Shown here piece by piece: positions 1-7,698 of a stretch of DNA of 64,000 nucleotides. The notes beneath the pieces were generated by a model. That model saw only the letters and a program-made list of their open reading frames with translations. It was not told the DNA's origin and searched no databases. The stretch comes from DATKWD01 sp035529695. Lineage in GTDB: Bacteria; Actinomycetota; Acidimicrobiia; Acidimicrobiales; Salinilacustritrichaceae. The position numbers and the translations under genes were made by a program. The stretch is taken from the NCBI GenBank assembly GCA_035529695.1, contig DATKWD010000019.1:1-64000 (forward strand). The letters run 5' to 3'. How positions within the stretch are numbered: the first letter of the stretch is position 1; each line of letters begins with the position of its first letter.

Positions 1-2
1 CC

Positions 3-2507
3 CTCTGCTGGCGTGCGCATCTGGCAGGTGCCCGGGTCGTCGTGACACCGTCTGCCGTCGCGCGCCACGTCGAAGCACTCGGCGATCGTCAACCCGTCGA
101 CGAACGCCGCCGGAAGCAGAACGTCCACCGCATCCGGACCGTGCTCACCTGCTACTCGCCTCTTCACCTGCTTCGAGTCGTTCCGCAGATGATTCTGATC
201 ACGGTCCTCGAGGTGTTCTATTCGTTGCTCATCGGACGGACTCGTCAGGCCCGCGACCTCATGGTCGGCTGGACGGCGAATCTCGGTGACCTGAAGTCGA
301 TTCGGGCCGAGCGGGCCAGGATCGCAGGGTTCCGGGCCGTGCCCGACGCCGAGATCCGAAACCTCCAGGTCCGGGGGAGCGCCCGCCTCTCCGCGTTCGT
401 CAGGGGTCAGCTCGGCGGAGCCGACGAGGACCGCTTCAAGCGCGCGACCGCCGCAGGACGTGACCTCGCGGTCTCGCTCGAGGACCGCGGGGCCAAGCTC
501 GCCATCGGTGTCTGGGTGGCCGTGGGTCTCGGGCTGCTGATCGGCAGCCGCCACCTGCTGGGGCGGGGGATCCCCGTGATCGGCGAGTTCAGCGCGTTCG
601 AGGCCGGCGCCGTCGACACGCTGCGCGAGTGGTCGAGCGGCTGGCGCAGCGTCGGTCTCGGCGGCGACAGCCCGAATCCTTCGATCCTCGGTCTGGCCGG
701 CTTCACCGGGATCGCGAGCTTCGGGTCGATGTCGCTGGCTCGTCTCGTGCTGATCCTCGGGCTCCTTCCGGCGGGCTTGGTCGGCACCTACCGGCTGCTC
801 GCTCCGACGGGAGCCCGGCGGGCCCAGGTCGCTGCGCTGCTCGCAGCCGTCGCACTCCCGCTTCCGTACCTCGCGCTGAGCGACGGCCGCTGGGGTGCCC
901 TTGCGCTCTGGGCGGCGTCCCCGTGGCTCCTGGGTCAGCTGGGTCGGGCCAGCGGCCTCGCACCGTTCGTGCCGTCCGGAGAAGCGCCGCCAGGACTCCT
1001 CCGTTGTGCGTTGGCCATCGGGGTCCTCGCCGGGTTGGTCACCTTCGTGCTCCCTTCGGCCAGCGTGCTCGTGGTCGTGATGGCCATCTCGCTGGCGGTG
1101 GGTGGACTCGTGGCGGGAAGTCCCCGTGGCGGTGCCCGCATGGTGATCGCCTCGGTCCTCGGCATGGGGGTCACCTTCGTGCTCCACCTGCCGTGGAGCC
1201 TCGACTTCGTCCTTCCCGGGGCCGAGTGGTCGAGCTTCGTGGGCCCGAGCATCGGTCCCCGCGCCCTCGAACCGCTCGATGTGATCGGCTTGGGCACCGG
1301 AGCGATGAGCCTCGGGGTGCTCGGCCTCGGTGTCCTCGTTGCGGGCGGCCTCTCGTTGCTGATCGGACGCGGGTGGCGGTTCGACTGGGCGGCACGAGGC
1401 TGGAGCCTGAGCCTCACCGGCTCGGCGCTGGCGCTCGCCGCGGATCGGGACGTGATCGGTTTCGGGATGCCCCCGGCCGAGGTGCTCCTGGCGACATCGG
1501 GTGCGGGGTTGGCCCTCGCCGTGGGACTCGGCGTGGCCGCGTTCGAGCTCGACCTCAGCGCGTACCGCTTCGGGTGGCGTCAGCTGGCCGCCGGCATCGC
1601 GGGCGCAGCTCTCGCAGTCGCGACCATTCCGGTGTTCCTCGCATCGCTTGGCGGCACGTGGGCGCAGCCGGGAGGCGACTATCACGAGGTGCTCTCGTTC
1701 CTCGAGACCGAGCGTGCCGAGACTTCGTTCCGGATCCTCTGGCTCGGCCGCCCCGATGCGCTCCCCCTCGGCTCGTACGAGATCGAGGACGGGCTGGCCT
1801 ACGCAACCAGCGATCATGGGCTCCCTGATCTCGGCGACGGGCGCGTCGCCGCAGATCCGGGTTCGGTCGACGTGGTGGCCGAGGCGCTCGCGCTCGCCCG
1901 GGCGGGCGAAACCACGCGTCTCGGACGCATGCTCGGACCATTGGGAATCCGCTATGTGATCGTGGTCGACCAGCTCGCTCCGGCGCCGTTCGATGACGAG
2001 GTCCGACCGATCCCCTCTGATGTCCTGCCGTCGCTGGCGGCGCAGCTCGACTTCGAGTCGATCGACGTGAATCCCGCCCTCTCGGTCTTCCGGAACTCCG
2101 AAGCCGTGCCGCTGCGCGCCGAGGTCGAGCCCACCTTCGGTTCCGGCGGCACCTCGATCACCGACGTGGGTGACACACGCCCTCTCGAAACGACCCCGGT
2201 CCTCGGTTCCGAGGACGGACGGACGACGTTCAGTGGTCCGGTCGAGGCCGGCAGTCGCATCTTCTGGTCGGCGACGGCCAGTGACGGCTGGCAGCTCACG
2301 ATCGACGGAGAACCGGTGCCGAGCGAGAGGGCGTTCGGATTCGCCGACGCCTACGAGGTCGACCGGTCAGGTGACGCGACTCTCGAATACCGCACCCCGG
2401 TGTTCCGCTACGGGATGCTTCTGATCCAGATCCTGTTGTGGCTCTTCGTCCTGCGCAGGCTGTTGCGGCTGCGCCTCGGCCCCGACACCGAAGAGGTGGC
2501 CAGATGA
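3..2507 (+). CDS. Glycosyltransferase family 2 with large membrane C-terminus (5' truncated)
   Basis: The reading frame is open to the left edge, so the gene starts outside the window; the GTG at 42 is probably internal. The visible N-terminus (WRAHLAGARVVV, then AVARH) looks like the end of a GT2 catalytic domain. After it come an amphipathic linker and many hydrophobic segments (about residues 160-530 counted from position 42), a soluble exoplasmic-looking part, and a last helix just before a basic tail (LRRLLRLRLG). GT2 enzymes transfer sugars from activated donors, here probably to an envelope glycan at the membrane. Its stop overlaps the start of the next gene (ATGA), so the two are translationally coupled. 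The catalytic motifs themselves are outside the window. Confidence 0.7.
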   Translation, partial: LCWRAHLAGARVVVTPSAVARHVEALGDRQPVDERRRKQNVHRIRTVLTCYSPLHLLRVVPQMILITVLEVFYSLLIGRTRQARDLMVGWTANLGDLKSIRAERARIAGFRAVPDAEIRNLQVRGSARLSAFVRGQLGGADEDRFKRATAAGRDLAVSLEDRGAKLAIGVWVAVGLGLLIGSRHLLGRGIPVIGEFSAFEAGAVDTLREWSSGWRSVGLGGDSPNPSILGLAGFTGIASFGSMSLARLVLILGLLPAGLVGTYRLLAPTGARRAQVAALLAAVALPLPYLALSDGRWGALALWAASPWLLGQLGRASGLAPFVPSGEAPPGLLRCALAIGVLAGLVTFVLPSASVLVVVMAISLAVGGLVAGSPRGGARMVIASVLGMGVTFVLHLPWSLDFVLPGAEWSSFVGPSIGPRALEPLDVIGLGTGAMSLGVLGLGVLVAGGLSLLIGRGWRFDWAARGWSLSLTGSALALAADRDVIGFGMPPAEVLLATSGAGLALAVGLGVAAFELDLSAYRFGWRQLAAGIAGAALAVATIPVFLASLGGTWAQPGGDYHEVLSFLETERAETSFRILWLGRPDALPLGSYEIEDGLAYATSDHGLPDLGDGRVAADPGSVDVVAEALALARAGETTRLGRMLGPLGIRYVIVVDQLAPAPFDDEVRPIPSDVLPSLAAQLDFESIDVNPALSVFRNSEAVPLRAEVEPTFGSGGTSITDVGDTRPLETTPVLGSEDGRTTFSGPVEAGSRIFWSATASDGWQLTIDGEPVPSERAFGFADAYEVDRSGDATLEYRTPVFRYGMLLIQILLWLFVLRRLLRLRLGPDTEEVAR

Positions 2508-4102
2508 ACCGTCGCCTGCCGGTGTTCGTCGTGGTGTTCGGTGCCATCGCGGCCATGGTCGTGCTGGCCGACGACCCGACGGGTCCGCATTCGGCCGACG
2601 TCGGCTCGACCGGAACCGAGGCTTTCGGGCTTCCGATTGCCGAGTCGGCCGATGCCCAGTCGAGCACGTGGTTCTGCGCCGGCGGCACCGGAATCGAGTC
2701 CGAGACCGCCTTCGCCGATCACACGGTGATCGTGGCCAATGCATCCGATGACGACGTCGTCGGCACGCTGACCGTCTACGCGGGGTCGATCCGCGAAGCC
2801 GTCAGCGGCGAGGACCAGCTCGACGACATCGACAGCAGTTCGACGACCGAGACGAGCGAGACGACCGAGACGACCGAGGCACCGGCGACGCCCGAGCCCG
2901 TCACCCAGCAGCTCGAGGTGCCCGCACTCGCCCGGATCGAGATCCGGCTGGGCGACGTGATCCCGGCTGAGCTGGTCTCGGCGGTCGTCGAGATGCCGAG
3001 TGGTGCGATCGCCGTCGAGCACCGGGTCGAGAGCGTCAATGGCTTCGACACCGCCCCGTGCGCCTCGAACGCTGCGGTCGACTGGCACTTCGCCTGGGGC
3101 GCGACCACCGACGACGCACGCGAAGTCCTGGTGTTCTTCAATCCCTTCGCGGATGACGCAGTGGTCGATGGCTCGTTCATCACCGATGACGGGCCGCGGG
3201 AGCCGGGCCGCTTCGACGGCCTCGTCATACCGGCCGGCAGTGTGGTCGGCCTCGACCTGGGTGACGACGTGACCATCCGACCGCAGATCGCTGCGTCGCT
3301 CCGGCTCCGGTCGGGCCGGGTGATCGTCGATCGGATCCAGCGCTTCGACGGCTCCGATGGCCCCAAGGGACTCACGGTGCGGTTGGGGATGACGCAACCG
3401 AAGCCGGTCTGGATCTTCCCCGACGGCCTCGTCGACGAAGGGGTGCGGGAGACGATTCACCTGTTCAACCCGACCGACCGGTCGGCCGAGGTGCTGATCG
3501 ACATCGCACCCGACGATCCGGCGACGAACGGTATCCCCGAGCCGTTCGAGGTCTCGGTGCAGCCGGGAGCCCAGATCGCCGTCGATCTCGGCGCAGACGG
3601 CCGCGTCGAGCCCGGAGTCGGCCACAGCGCGATCGTGCGGGTCGTCAACGACGGTGCCGTCGTCGCCGAGCGGGTGCTCCGGTCGTCGTCTCCGTCCGAG
3701 CGTTCCGGGGTCTCGGTCGCGACCGGTTCGCCGGTGGCCGCATCGAGGTGGGTGTTCGCCGGAGGCGGGACCAGCGAGAGCCAGGACGAGTTCCTGTACG
3801 TGCTCAACCCGTCGAACGAGTTCCTGGCGACGTTCAGCATCGTTGCGCTCGAGGACGGTCAGCGGCTCGACGTGCAGGGACTCACCGACCTCGAGGTTCC
3901 GCCGGCAGGACGCCTCGCCATTCGCGTCGGGTCACAGATCGAGCGTGACGTGGCGCTGCTCGTCGAATCCAGCTCGCCCATCGTGGTCGAGCGGGGCCTC
4001 TACGCCGTCGAGGGTCCCGGCGTTTCGAACGCCATCGGAATCCCGTTTGCCGGCGACCTCATCGAACCGCCACCGTTCATCGACGACACCGCCGGCGGCT
4101 GA
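2504..4102 (+). CDS. DUF5719-like secreted or membrane-anchored protein
   Basis: The start ATG overlaps the upstream stop as ATGA. The N-terminus (MNRRLP, then VFVVVFGAIAAMVVLA) is a signal peptide or membrane anchor. It is followed by a Thr/Glu-rich low-complexity linker (around residues 103-125) and repeated beta-rich segments with phrases such as VFFNPF, HLFNPT and YVLNPS. Those repeated N-P units suggest tandem beta-sandwich domains. Gene order after a GT2 enzyme and the fold pattern match DUF5719 proteins of actinobacteria, whose biochemical role is unknown to me. An envelope glycan assembly role is inferred from the neighbours only. Confidence 0.65.
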   Translation: MNRRLPVFVVVFGAIAAMVVLADDPTGPHSADVGSTGTEAFGLPIAESADAQSSTWFCAGGTGIESETAFADHTVIVANASDDDVVGTLTVYAGSIREAVSGEDQLDDIDSSSTTETSETTETTEAPATPEPVTQQLEVPALARIEIRLGDVIPAELVSAVVEMPSGAIAVEHRVESVNGFDTAPCASNAAVDWHFAWGATTDDAREVLVFFNPFADDAVVDGSFITDDGPREPGRFDGLVIPAGSVVGLDLGDDVTIRPQIAASLRLRSGRVIVDRIQRFDGSDGPKGLTVRLGMTQPKPVWIFPDGLVDEGVRETIHLFNPTDRSAEVLIDIAPDDPATNGIPEPFEVSVQPGAQIAVDLGADGRVEPGVGHSAIVRVVNDGAVVAERVLRSSSPSERSGVSVATGSPVAASRWVFAGGGTSESQDEFLYVLNPSNEFLATFSIVALEDGQRLDVQGLTDLEVPPAGRLAIRVGSQIERDVALLVESSSPIVVERGLYAVEGPGVSNAIGIPFAGDLIEPPPFIDDTAGG

Positions 4103-4118
4103 AACGGTCGAGGGCGGA

Positions 4119-4574
4119 TCAGAGATCGCTCGCGCCGTGATCGCACCCCGGGGGCACCGACCCGGGCTCGCGGAGTTCGGCCAGGGTCGCCCACAGATCC
4201 GCGGCGGTCGGTGGACCGAGGAACCGCCCCACCACGAGGCCGTCGGCGTCGACGATCAGCAGGGTCGGGACAGCTTCGATGCCGTAGCGGTCGTGCAGCG
4301 CTTTGTCTCGGACGGCGTCGACCTCCTGCACGGCCACCTTTGGACTCGCCACGGGGTCGGCGATCCGGCGAGCCCTGGCGCACGAGTCGCACGTCTCGGA
4401 TGAGAAGACCAGGACGAGCCAGGGCGCGTCGGGACGGATGAAGTCGCCACGGTGCACCTGCTCCGGCACGGCATAGGAGGTACGGGTCGGCAGAGGGTCG
4501 CGTCGCCGGTCGGCAACCGCAGCGATGGCCAGGGCTGCTGCCACGAGGACACCGAAGACGACGAACTGGGTCAT
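4119..4574 (-). CDS. Membrane-anchored thioredoxin-like protein
   Basis: A 151-residue protein with a hydrophobic N-terminus (residues 1-22) and a thioredoxin fold. The redox motif is Cys62-Asp-Ser-Cys65 in the context FSSETCDSCARA, and VPTLLIVD supplies the cis-proline segment. Both motif cysteines are ordinary TGC/TGT codons. It probably acts as a disulfide oxidoreductase at the outer face of the membrane; the substrate is unknown. It starts 15 nt downstream of ftsH on the same strand, so the two are likely cotranscribed. Confidence 0.75.
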   Translation of the reverse strand: MTQFVVFGVLVAAALAIAAVADRRRDPLPTRTSYAVPEQVHRGDFIRPDAPWLVLVFSSETCDSCARARRIADPVASPKVAVQEVDAVRDKALHDRYGIEAVPTLLIVDADGLVVGRFLGPPTAADLWATLAELREPGSVPPGCDHGASDL

Positions 4575-4589
4575 CGGGTGACCGACGGG

Positions 4590-6572
4590 TCAGTCGGCGC
4601 GGATTGCCAGCTCGGCGTCGGCGTCAGCGTCGTCGGCATCGGTATCGGTATCGGTATCGGCAGCAGGCTGGTCGTCGCTGGCAGGCACGACGTCGGTTCG
4701 TCCGACCTCGATGAGCCGGTTGATCTCGTCGCCGTGGACGGTCTCGTGCTCGAGGAGCGCTCTGGCCACCAGATCGAGTCCGTTGCGGTGCTCGAGGAGG
4801 AGCGCCCGGCACCGTTCCTCGGCGTCCCGCAGGATCTTCTCGACCTCTTCGTCGATGATCCGGGCCGTGTCGTCGGAGTAGTCGCGGCTGTGCATCAGGT
4901 CGTCTCCGAGGAAGACCTGCTGGTTGTCGCCCCATGCCATCGGCCCGATCCGCTCGCTCATGCCGTAGCTGCGCACCATGGCGCGAGCCCACTTGGTGGA
5001 TCGTTGGAGGTCGTCACTCGCTCCGCTCGACACCTCTCCGAACACGAGACGCTCAGCGGTGCGGCCGCCCATGGCCATGGCGATGATGTCCTCGAAGTAG
5101 CTCTGCGGGTAGTGGTGCCGTTCTTCGGGGAGGGTCTGGGTGACCCCGAGCGCCATCCCGGCGGGGATGATCGTGACCTTGTGGACCGGATCAGCGTTGG
5201 GGAGCAGCGAGGCACACACGGCGTGGCCGGCCTCGTGGTACGCGGTGATCTCCTTCTCCTCGTCGGTGAGCCCCATCGACTCGCGACGCTGGCCCATGAG
5301 CACGCGATCGCGGGCTTCATCGAAGTGCTCCGCGTGAATCTCGTCGAAGTCAGCACGAACGGCGAACAGGGCCGCCTCGTTGACGAGGTTGGAGAGGTCG
5401 GCTCCGGACATGCCCGGAGTCCCACGAGCGATGAGGTTCAGGTCGACGTCCGCGGCGATCTGCTTGCCCTTGGCATGCACGGCGAGGATGGCTTCGCGTT
5501 CCCCGAGTTCGGGCAGCGGAACGACGACCGTTCGGTCGAAGCGGCCGGGACGCAGCAGGGCCGGATCGAGGATGTCGGGCCGGTTGGTGGCGGCGATCAT
5601 CACGATCCCTTCGGTCGCCTCGAAACCGTCCATCTCCGAGAGCATCTGGTTGAGCGTCTGCTCACGCTCGTCGTGCCCGCCGCCGAGGCCCGCACCGCGT
5701 TTGCGGCCGATCGAGTCGATCTCGTCGATGAAGATGATCGCCTTGCCCATCTTCTTCGCCGACTCGAACAGGTCGCGGACTCGGCTCGCGCCGACCCCGA
5801 CGAACATCTCCATGAAGTCCGAGCCGCTGACCGAGAGGAACGGGACACCCGCCTCGCCGGCCACGGCACGGGCGATGAGGGTCTTTCCCGTCCCCGGCGG
5901 ACCCACCAGCAGCACGCCCTTGGGGATGCGTGCGCCGATCTCTGCGAACCGCTGCGGCTGCTTCAGGAAGTCGATGACCTCGGTGATCTCCTGCTTGACG
6001 CCCTCGTAGCCCGCCACGTCGCTGAAGGTCGTGCCGGGCCGTTCGGTCGAGTAGGTCTTCGCTTTCGACCGGCCGATCGACATGATCCCGCTCATCTGGC
6101 CCTGTGCCCGCCGCTGCATCCACCAGATGAAGCCGAAGAACAGCCCTGCGATCAGCAGGAGGGGGAGGATCGACTCGAAGAAGCTGGGCGTCGGGGTGGA
6201 ATAGGTGATCTCGACGTCGTTCTCCTCGAGCAGCGCGAGGTCGCTCTCGGGGACGCCGCCGTTCTGGAGCACCCCGGTCGTCGAGAAGGCCTCACCGCTC
6301 TCGAGCTCGCCGTTGATCTTGCCGTTGTTGTTGTTGATCTCGATGGAGGCGACGTCGCCGTCGATGACCTTCTCGCGGAACTCGGTGTAGGTCAGCTCGG
6401 TGCTGGAGCTGTTGTTGAACAGGCTCGGAAGCAGGAATGCGGTGAGAAACAGGCCCACCAGCAGCCAGATCGACCATTTGGGCAGGCCGAGACCTGTCGT
6501 CGAGGCCTTCTTGCCTCCTTGGTCGCGCGGCGCGGGGGCGGGGGGCGGAGGTGGGGGAGTCGGCTGACCCAT
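4590..6572 (-). CDS. ftsH: ATP-dependent zinc metalloprotease FtsH
   Basis: The 660-residue protein has a proline-rich N-terminus, two membrane helices (about 31-51 and 132-151) around a short periplasmic domain, an AAA+ ATPase (Walker A GPPGTGKT at 224-231, Walker B IIFIDEID at 279-286) and an M41 peptidase domain with the zinc motif HEAGH at 446-450. FtsH hexamers pull membrane and unstable cytosolic proteins through the pore and degrade them. The ATG at 6572 is preferred over longer frames because a TAGACT box lies 8 nt upstream and the proline-rich start fits actinobacterial FtsH. The C-terminus is an alternating Asp/Thr/Ala acidic tail coded by a short tandem DNA repeat. Confidence 0.97.
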   Translation of the reverse strand: MGQPTPPPPPPAPAPRDQGGKKASTTGLGLPKWSIWLLVGLFLTAFLLPSLFNNSSSTELTYTEFREKVIDGDVASIEINNNNGKINGELESGEAFSTTGVLQNGGVPESDLALLEENDVEITYSTPTPSFFESILPLLLIAGLFFGFIWWMQRRAQGQMSGIMSIGRSKAKTYSTERPGTTFSDVAGYEGVKQEITEVIDFLKQPQRFAEIGARIPKGVLLVGPPGTGKTLIARAVAGEAGVPFLSVSGSDFMEMFVGVGASRVRDLFESAKKMGKAIIFIDEIDSIGRKRGAGLGGGHDEREQTLNQMLSEMDGFEATEGIVMIAATNRPDILDPALLRPGRFDRTVVVPLPELGEREAILAVHAKGKQIAADVDLNLIARGTPGMSGADLSNLVNEAALFAVRADFDEIHAEHFDEARDRVLMGQRRESMGLTDEEKEITAYHEAGHAVCASLLPNADPVHKVTIIPAGMALGVTQTLPEERHHYPQSYFEDIIAMAMGGRTAERLVFGEVSSGASDDLQRSTKWARAMVRSYGMSERIGPMAWGDNQQVFLGDDLMHSRDYSDDTARIIDEEVEKILRDAEERCRALLLEHRNGLDLVARALLEHETVHGDEINRLIEVGRTDVVPASDDQPAADTDTDTDADDADADAELAIRAD

Positions 6573-6580
6573 GGTGGGGC

Positions 6581-6586
6581 AGTCTA
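6581..6586 (-). promoter_or_regulatory. -10 box (TAGACT) of ftsH
   Basis: TAGACT on the minus strand, 8 nt before the ftsH ATG. This spacing implies transcription starting at or next to the start codon, so the mRNA would be leaderless. One of many such boxes in the window. Confidence 0.5.
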
Positions 6587-6656
6587 CGGCGCTCGGTCGC
6601 GATGCCGACGGGCGGGCCGCGCTGCCGCCATCCGCGTGCGTCGTGGCATCGCTGGC

Positions 6657-6662
6657 TACGTT
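6657..6662 (+). promoter_or_regulatory. -10 box (TACGTT) of the DUF3499 gene
   Basis: TACGTT ends 8 nt before the ATG at 6671, the same geometry as the divergent ftsH box. It supports this ATG as the start of a leaderless message. Confidence 0.5.
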
Positions 6663-6670
6663 CTGAGGCG

Positions 6671-6910
6671 ATGAATCGTCATTGTTCCCGTCCGGGGTGC
6701 TCGACCCAGGCCGACGCGACCCTTGTCTATGACTACGGCCGGGCCGTGGTGACGCTCGAATGGCTGGCGGGTACCGCTCATCCGATGAGCTACGACCTGT
6801 GCGCCGACCACACCCGCCGCCTCGTGGTGCCCAACGGCTGGACCGTCGACGACCGGCGGGTCGCCCATCTGTCGGTGCTGCCCGACCGCCCGACGTTCCT
6901 GGCCAGCTGA
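6671..6910 (+). CDS. DUF3499 family protein
   Basis: A 79-residue protein beginning MNRHCSRPGCSTQADATL, with a CxxxxC pair (Cys5 and Cys10) and a later Cys-His pair (LCADHTRRL) that could together bind zinc. This is the typical pattern and length of the actinobacterial DUF3499 family, which sits near manB in many actinobacteria. Function is unknown. The gene is divergent from ftsH, and its start is set by the MNRHCSRPGC motif and the TACGTT box upstream. Confidence 0.85.
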   Translation: MNRHCSRPGCSTQADATLVYDYGRAVVTLEWLAGTAHPMSYDLCADHTRRLVVPNGWTVDDRRVAHLSVLPDRPTFLAS

Positions 6911-7653
6911 ACGATCTCACCGATCCCCCTGGCCCTCGCTCAGGTGCCGAGGACCCCGGTCCCGAGCCGCGGTGGGGTGTTCGCGAGGCCGTCGCCGGCT
7001 GGTTCCTCAGCCTGGTGGGCGCGTCGTTCACCCTCGTCATCGTGTTGGCGGTCAGCGGCTATGCCGACACGCCAGATGATCTGCCTCTCGGTTGGTTCGC
7101 CGTCGCGCAACTGGGCCTGTGGGTCGGGCTTCTCGGCGCACCGATCTGGGCCGCGACCCGACGAGGGAACGGTGTGGTCGCTGACCTCGGATTCTCTTTC
7201 GAGGCGCGGGACGTGCCCATCGGGCTCGGCATCGGCGTGGTGTCTCAGTTCATCCTGCTCCCGCTGATCTACGCGCCGATCTTCTGGCTGACCGACATCG
7301 ACAGTGACGAGTTGAGCGAGGCGGCCGAAGACCTGACCGATCGAGCCGTCGGCCCGCTCTCGGTCGTGCTGCTCGTGCTCATCGTCGGCTTCGGCGCACC
7401 CATCGTCGAGGAGATCTTCTACCGAGGCATGGTCCAACGTGCGCTCGGGCGTTGGGCCGGTCCGGTCGTCGCCGTCGGTGGAAGCGCGTTGTGGTTCGCG
7501 GCCAGCCACTTCCAGCCCCTTCAGTTCGCCGGACTGCTCGCGTTCGGCCTCGTGCTCGGATGGCTCGCCCACCGGACCGGTCGGCTCGGTACCGCGATCT
7601 TCGCCCACATCGGGTTCAACCTGACCACCGTGATCGTCCTGCTCGCGTCGTAG
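6907..7653 (+). CDS. CPBP family intramembrane metalloprotease
   Basis: A multi-helix membrane protein carrying the CPBP (Abi/Rce1-like) signature: EEIFYRG for motif 1, a conserved His in AASHFQPLQF, and HIGFN near the C-terminus. These residues form the glutamate/histidine active site of Rce1-type intramembrane proteases; the substrate is unknown. The start is uncertain. No ATG, GTG or TTG lies near the junction with the DUF3499 gene. The CTG at 6907 overlaps the upstream stop, while in-frame ATG 6760 and GTG 6799 would overlap DUF3499 extensively, and the GTG near 7015 would cut into the first helix. Confidence 0.8.
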   Translation: MNDLTDPPGPRSGAEDPGPEPRWGVREAVAGWFLSLVGASFTLVIVLAVSGYADTPDDLPLGWFAVAQLGLWVGLLGAPIWAATRRGNGVVADLGFSFEARDVPIGLGIGVVSQFILLPLIYAPIFWLTDIDSDELSEAAEDLTDRAVGPLSVVLLVLIVGFGAPIVEEIFYRGMVQRALGRWAGPVVAVGGSALWFAASHFQPLQFAGLLAFGLVLGWLAHRTGRLGTAIFAHIGFNLTTVIVLLAS

Positions 7654-7698
7654 CCGGAATGCCCCGGTGACTGCGATCTCGGCGGGCCAGGTGGCACG

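Noticed and set aside
2840..2890. Short tandem repeats resembling a CRISPR or minisatellite
   Set aside because: The repeats are codon-level Thr/Glu low complexity inside the DUF5719 linker, without spacers.
4452..6674. Long plus-strand reading frame opposite ftsH
   Set aside because: It is the antisense shadow of a high-GC gene with clear FtsH motifs on the minus strand; its translation shows no known domain. Similar long antisense frames elsewhere were discarded for the same reason.
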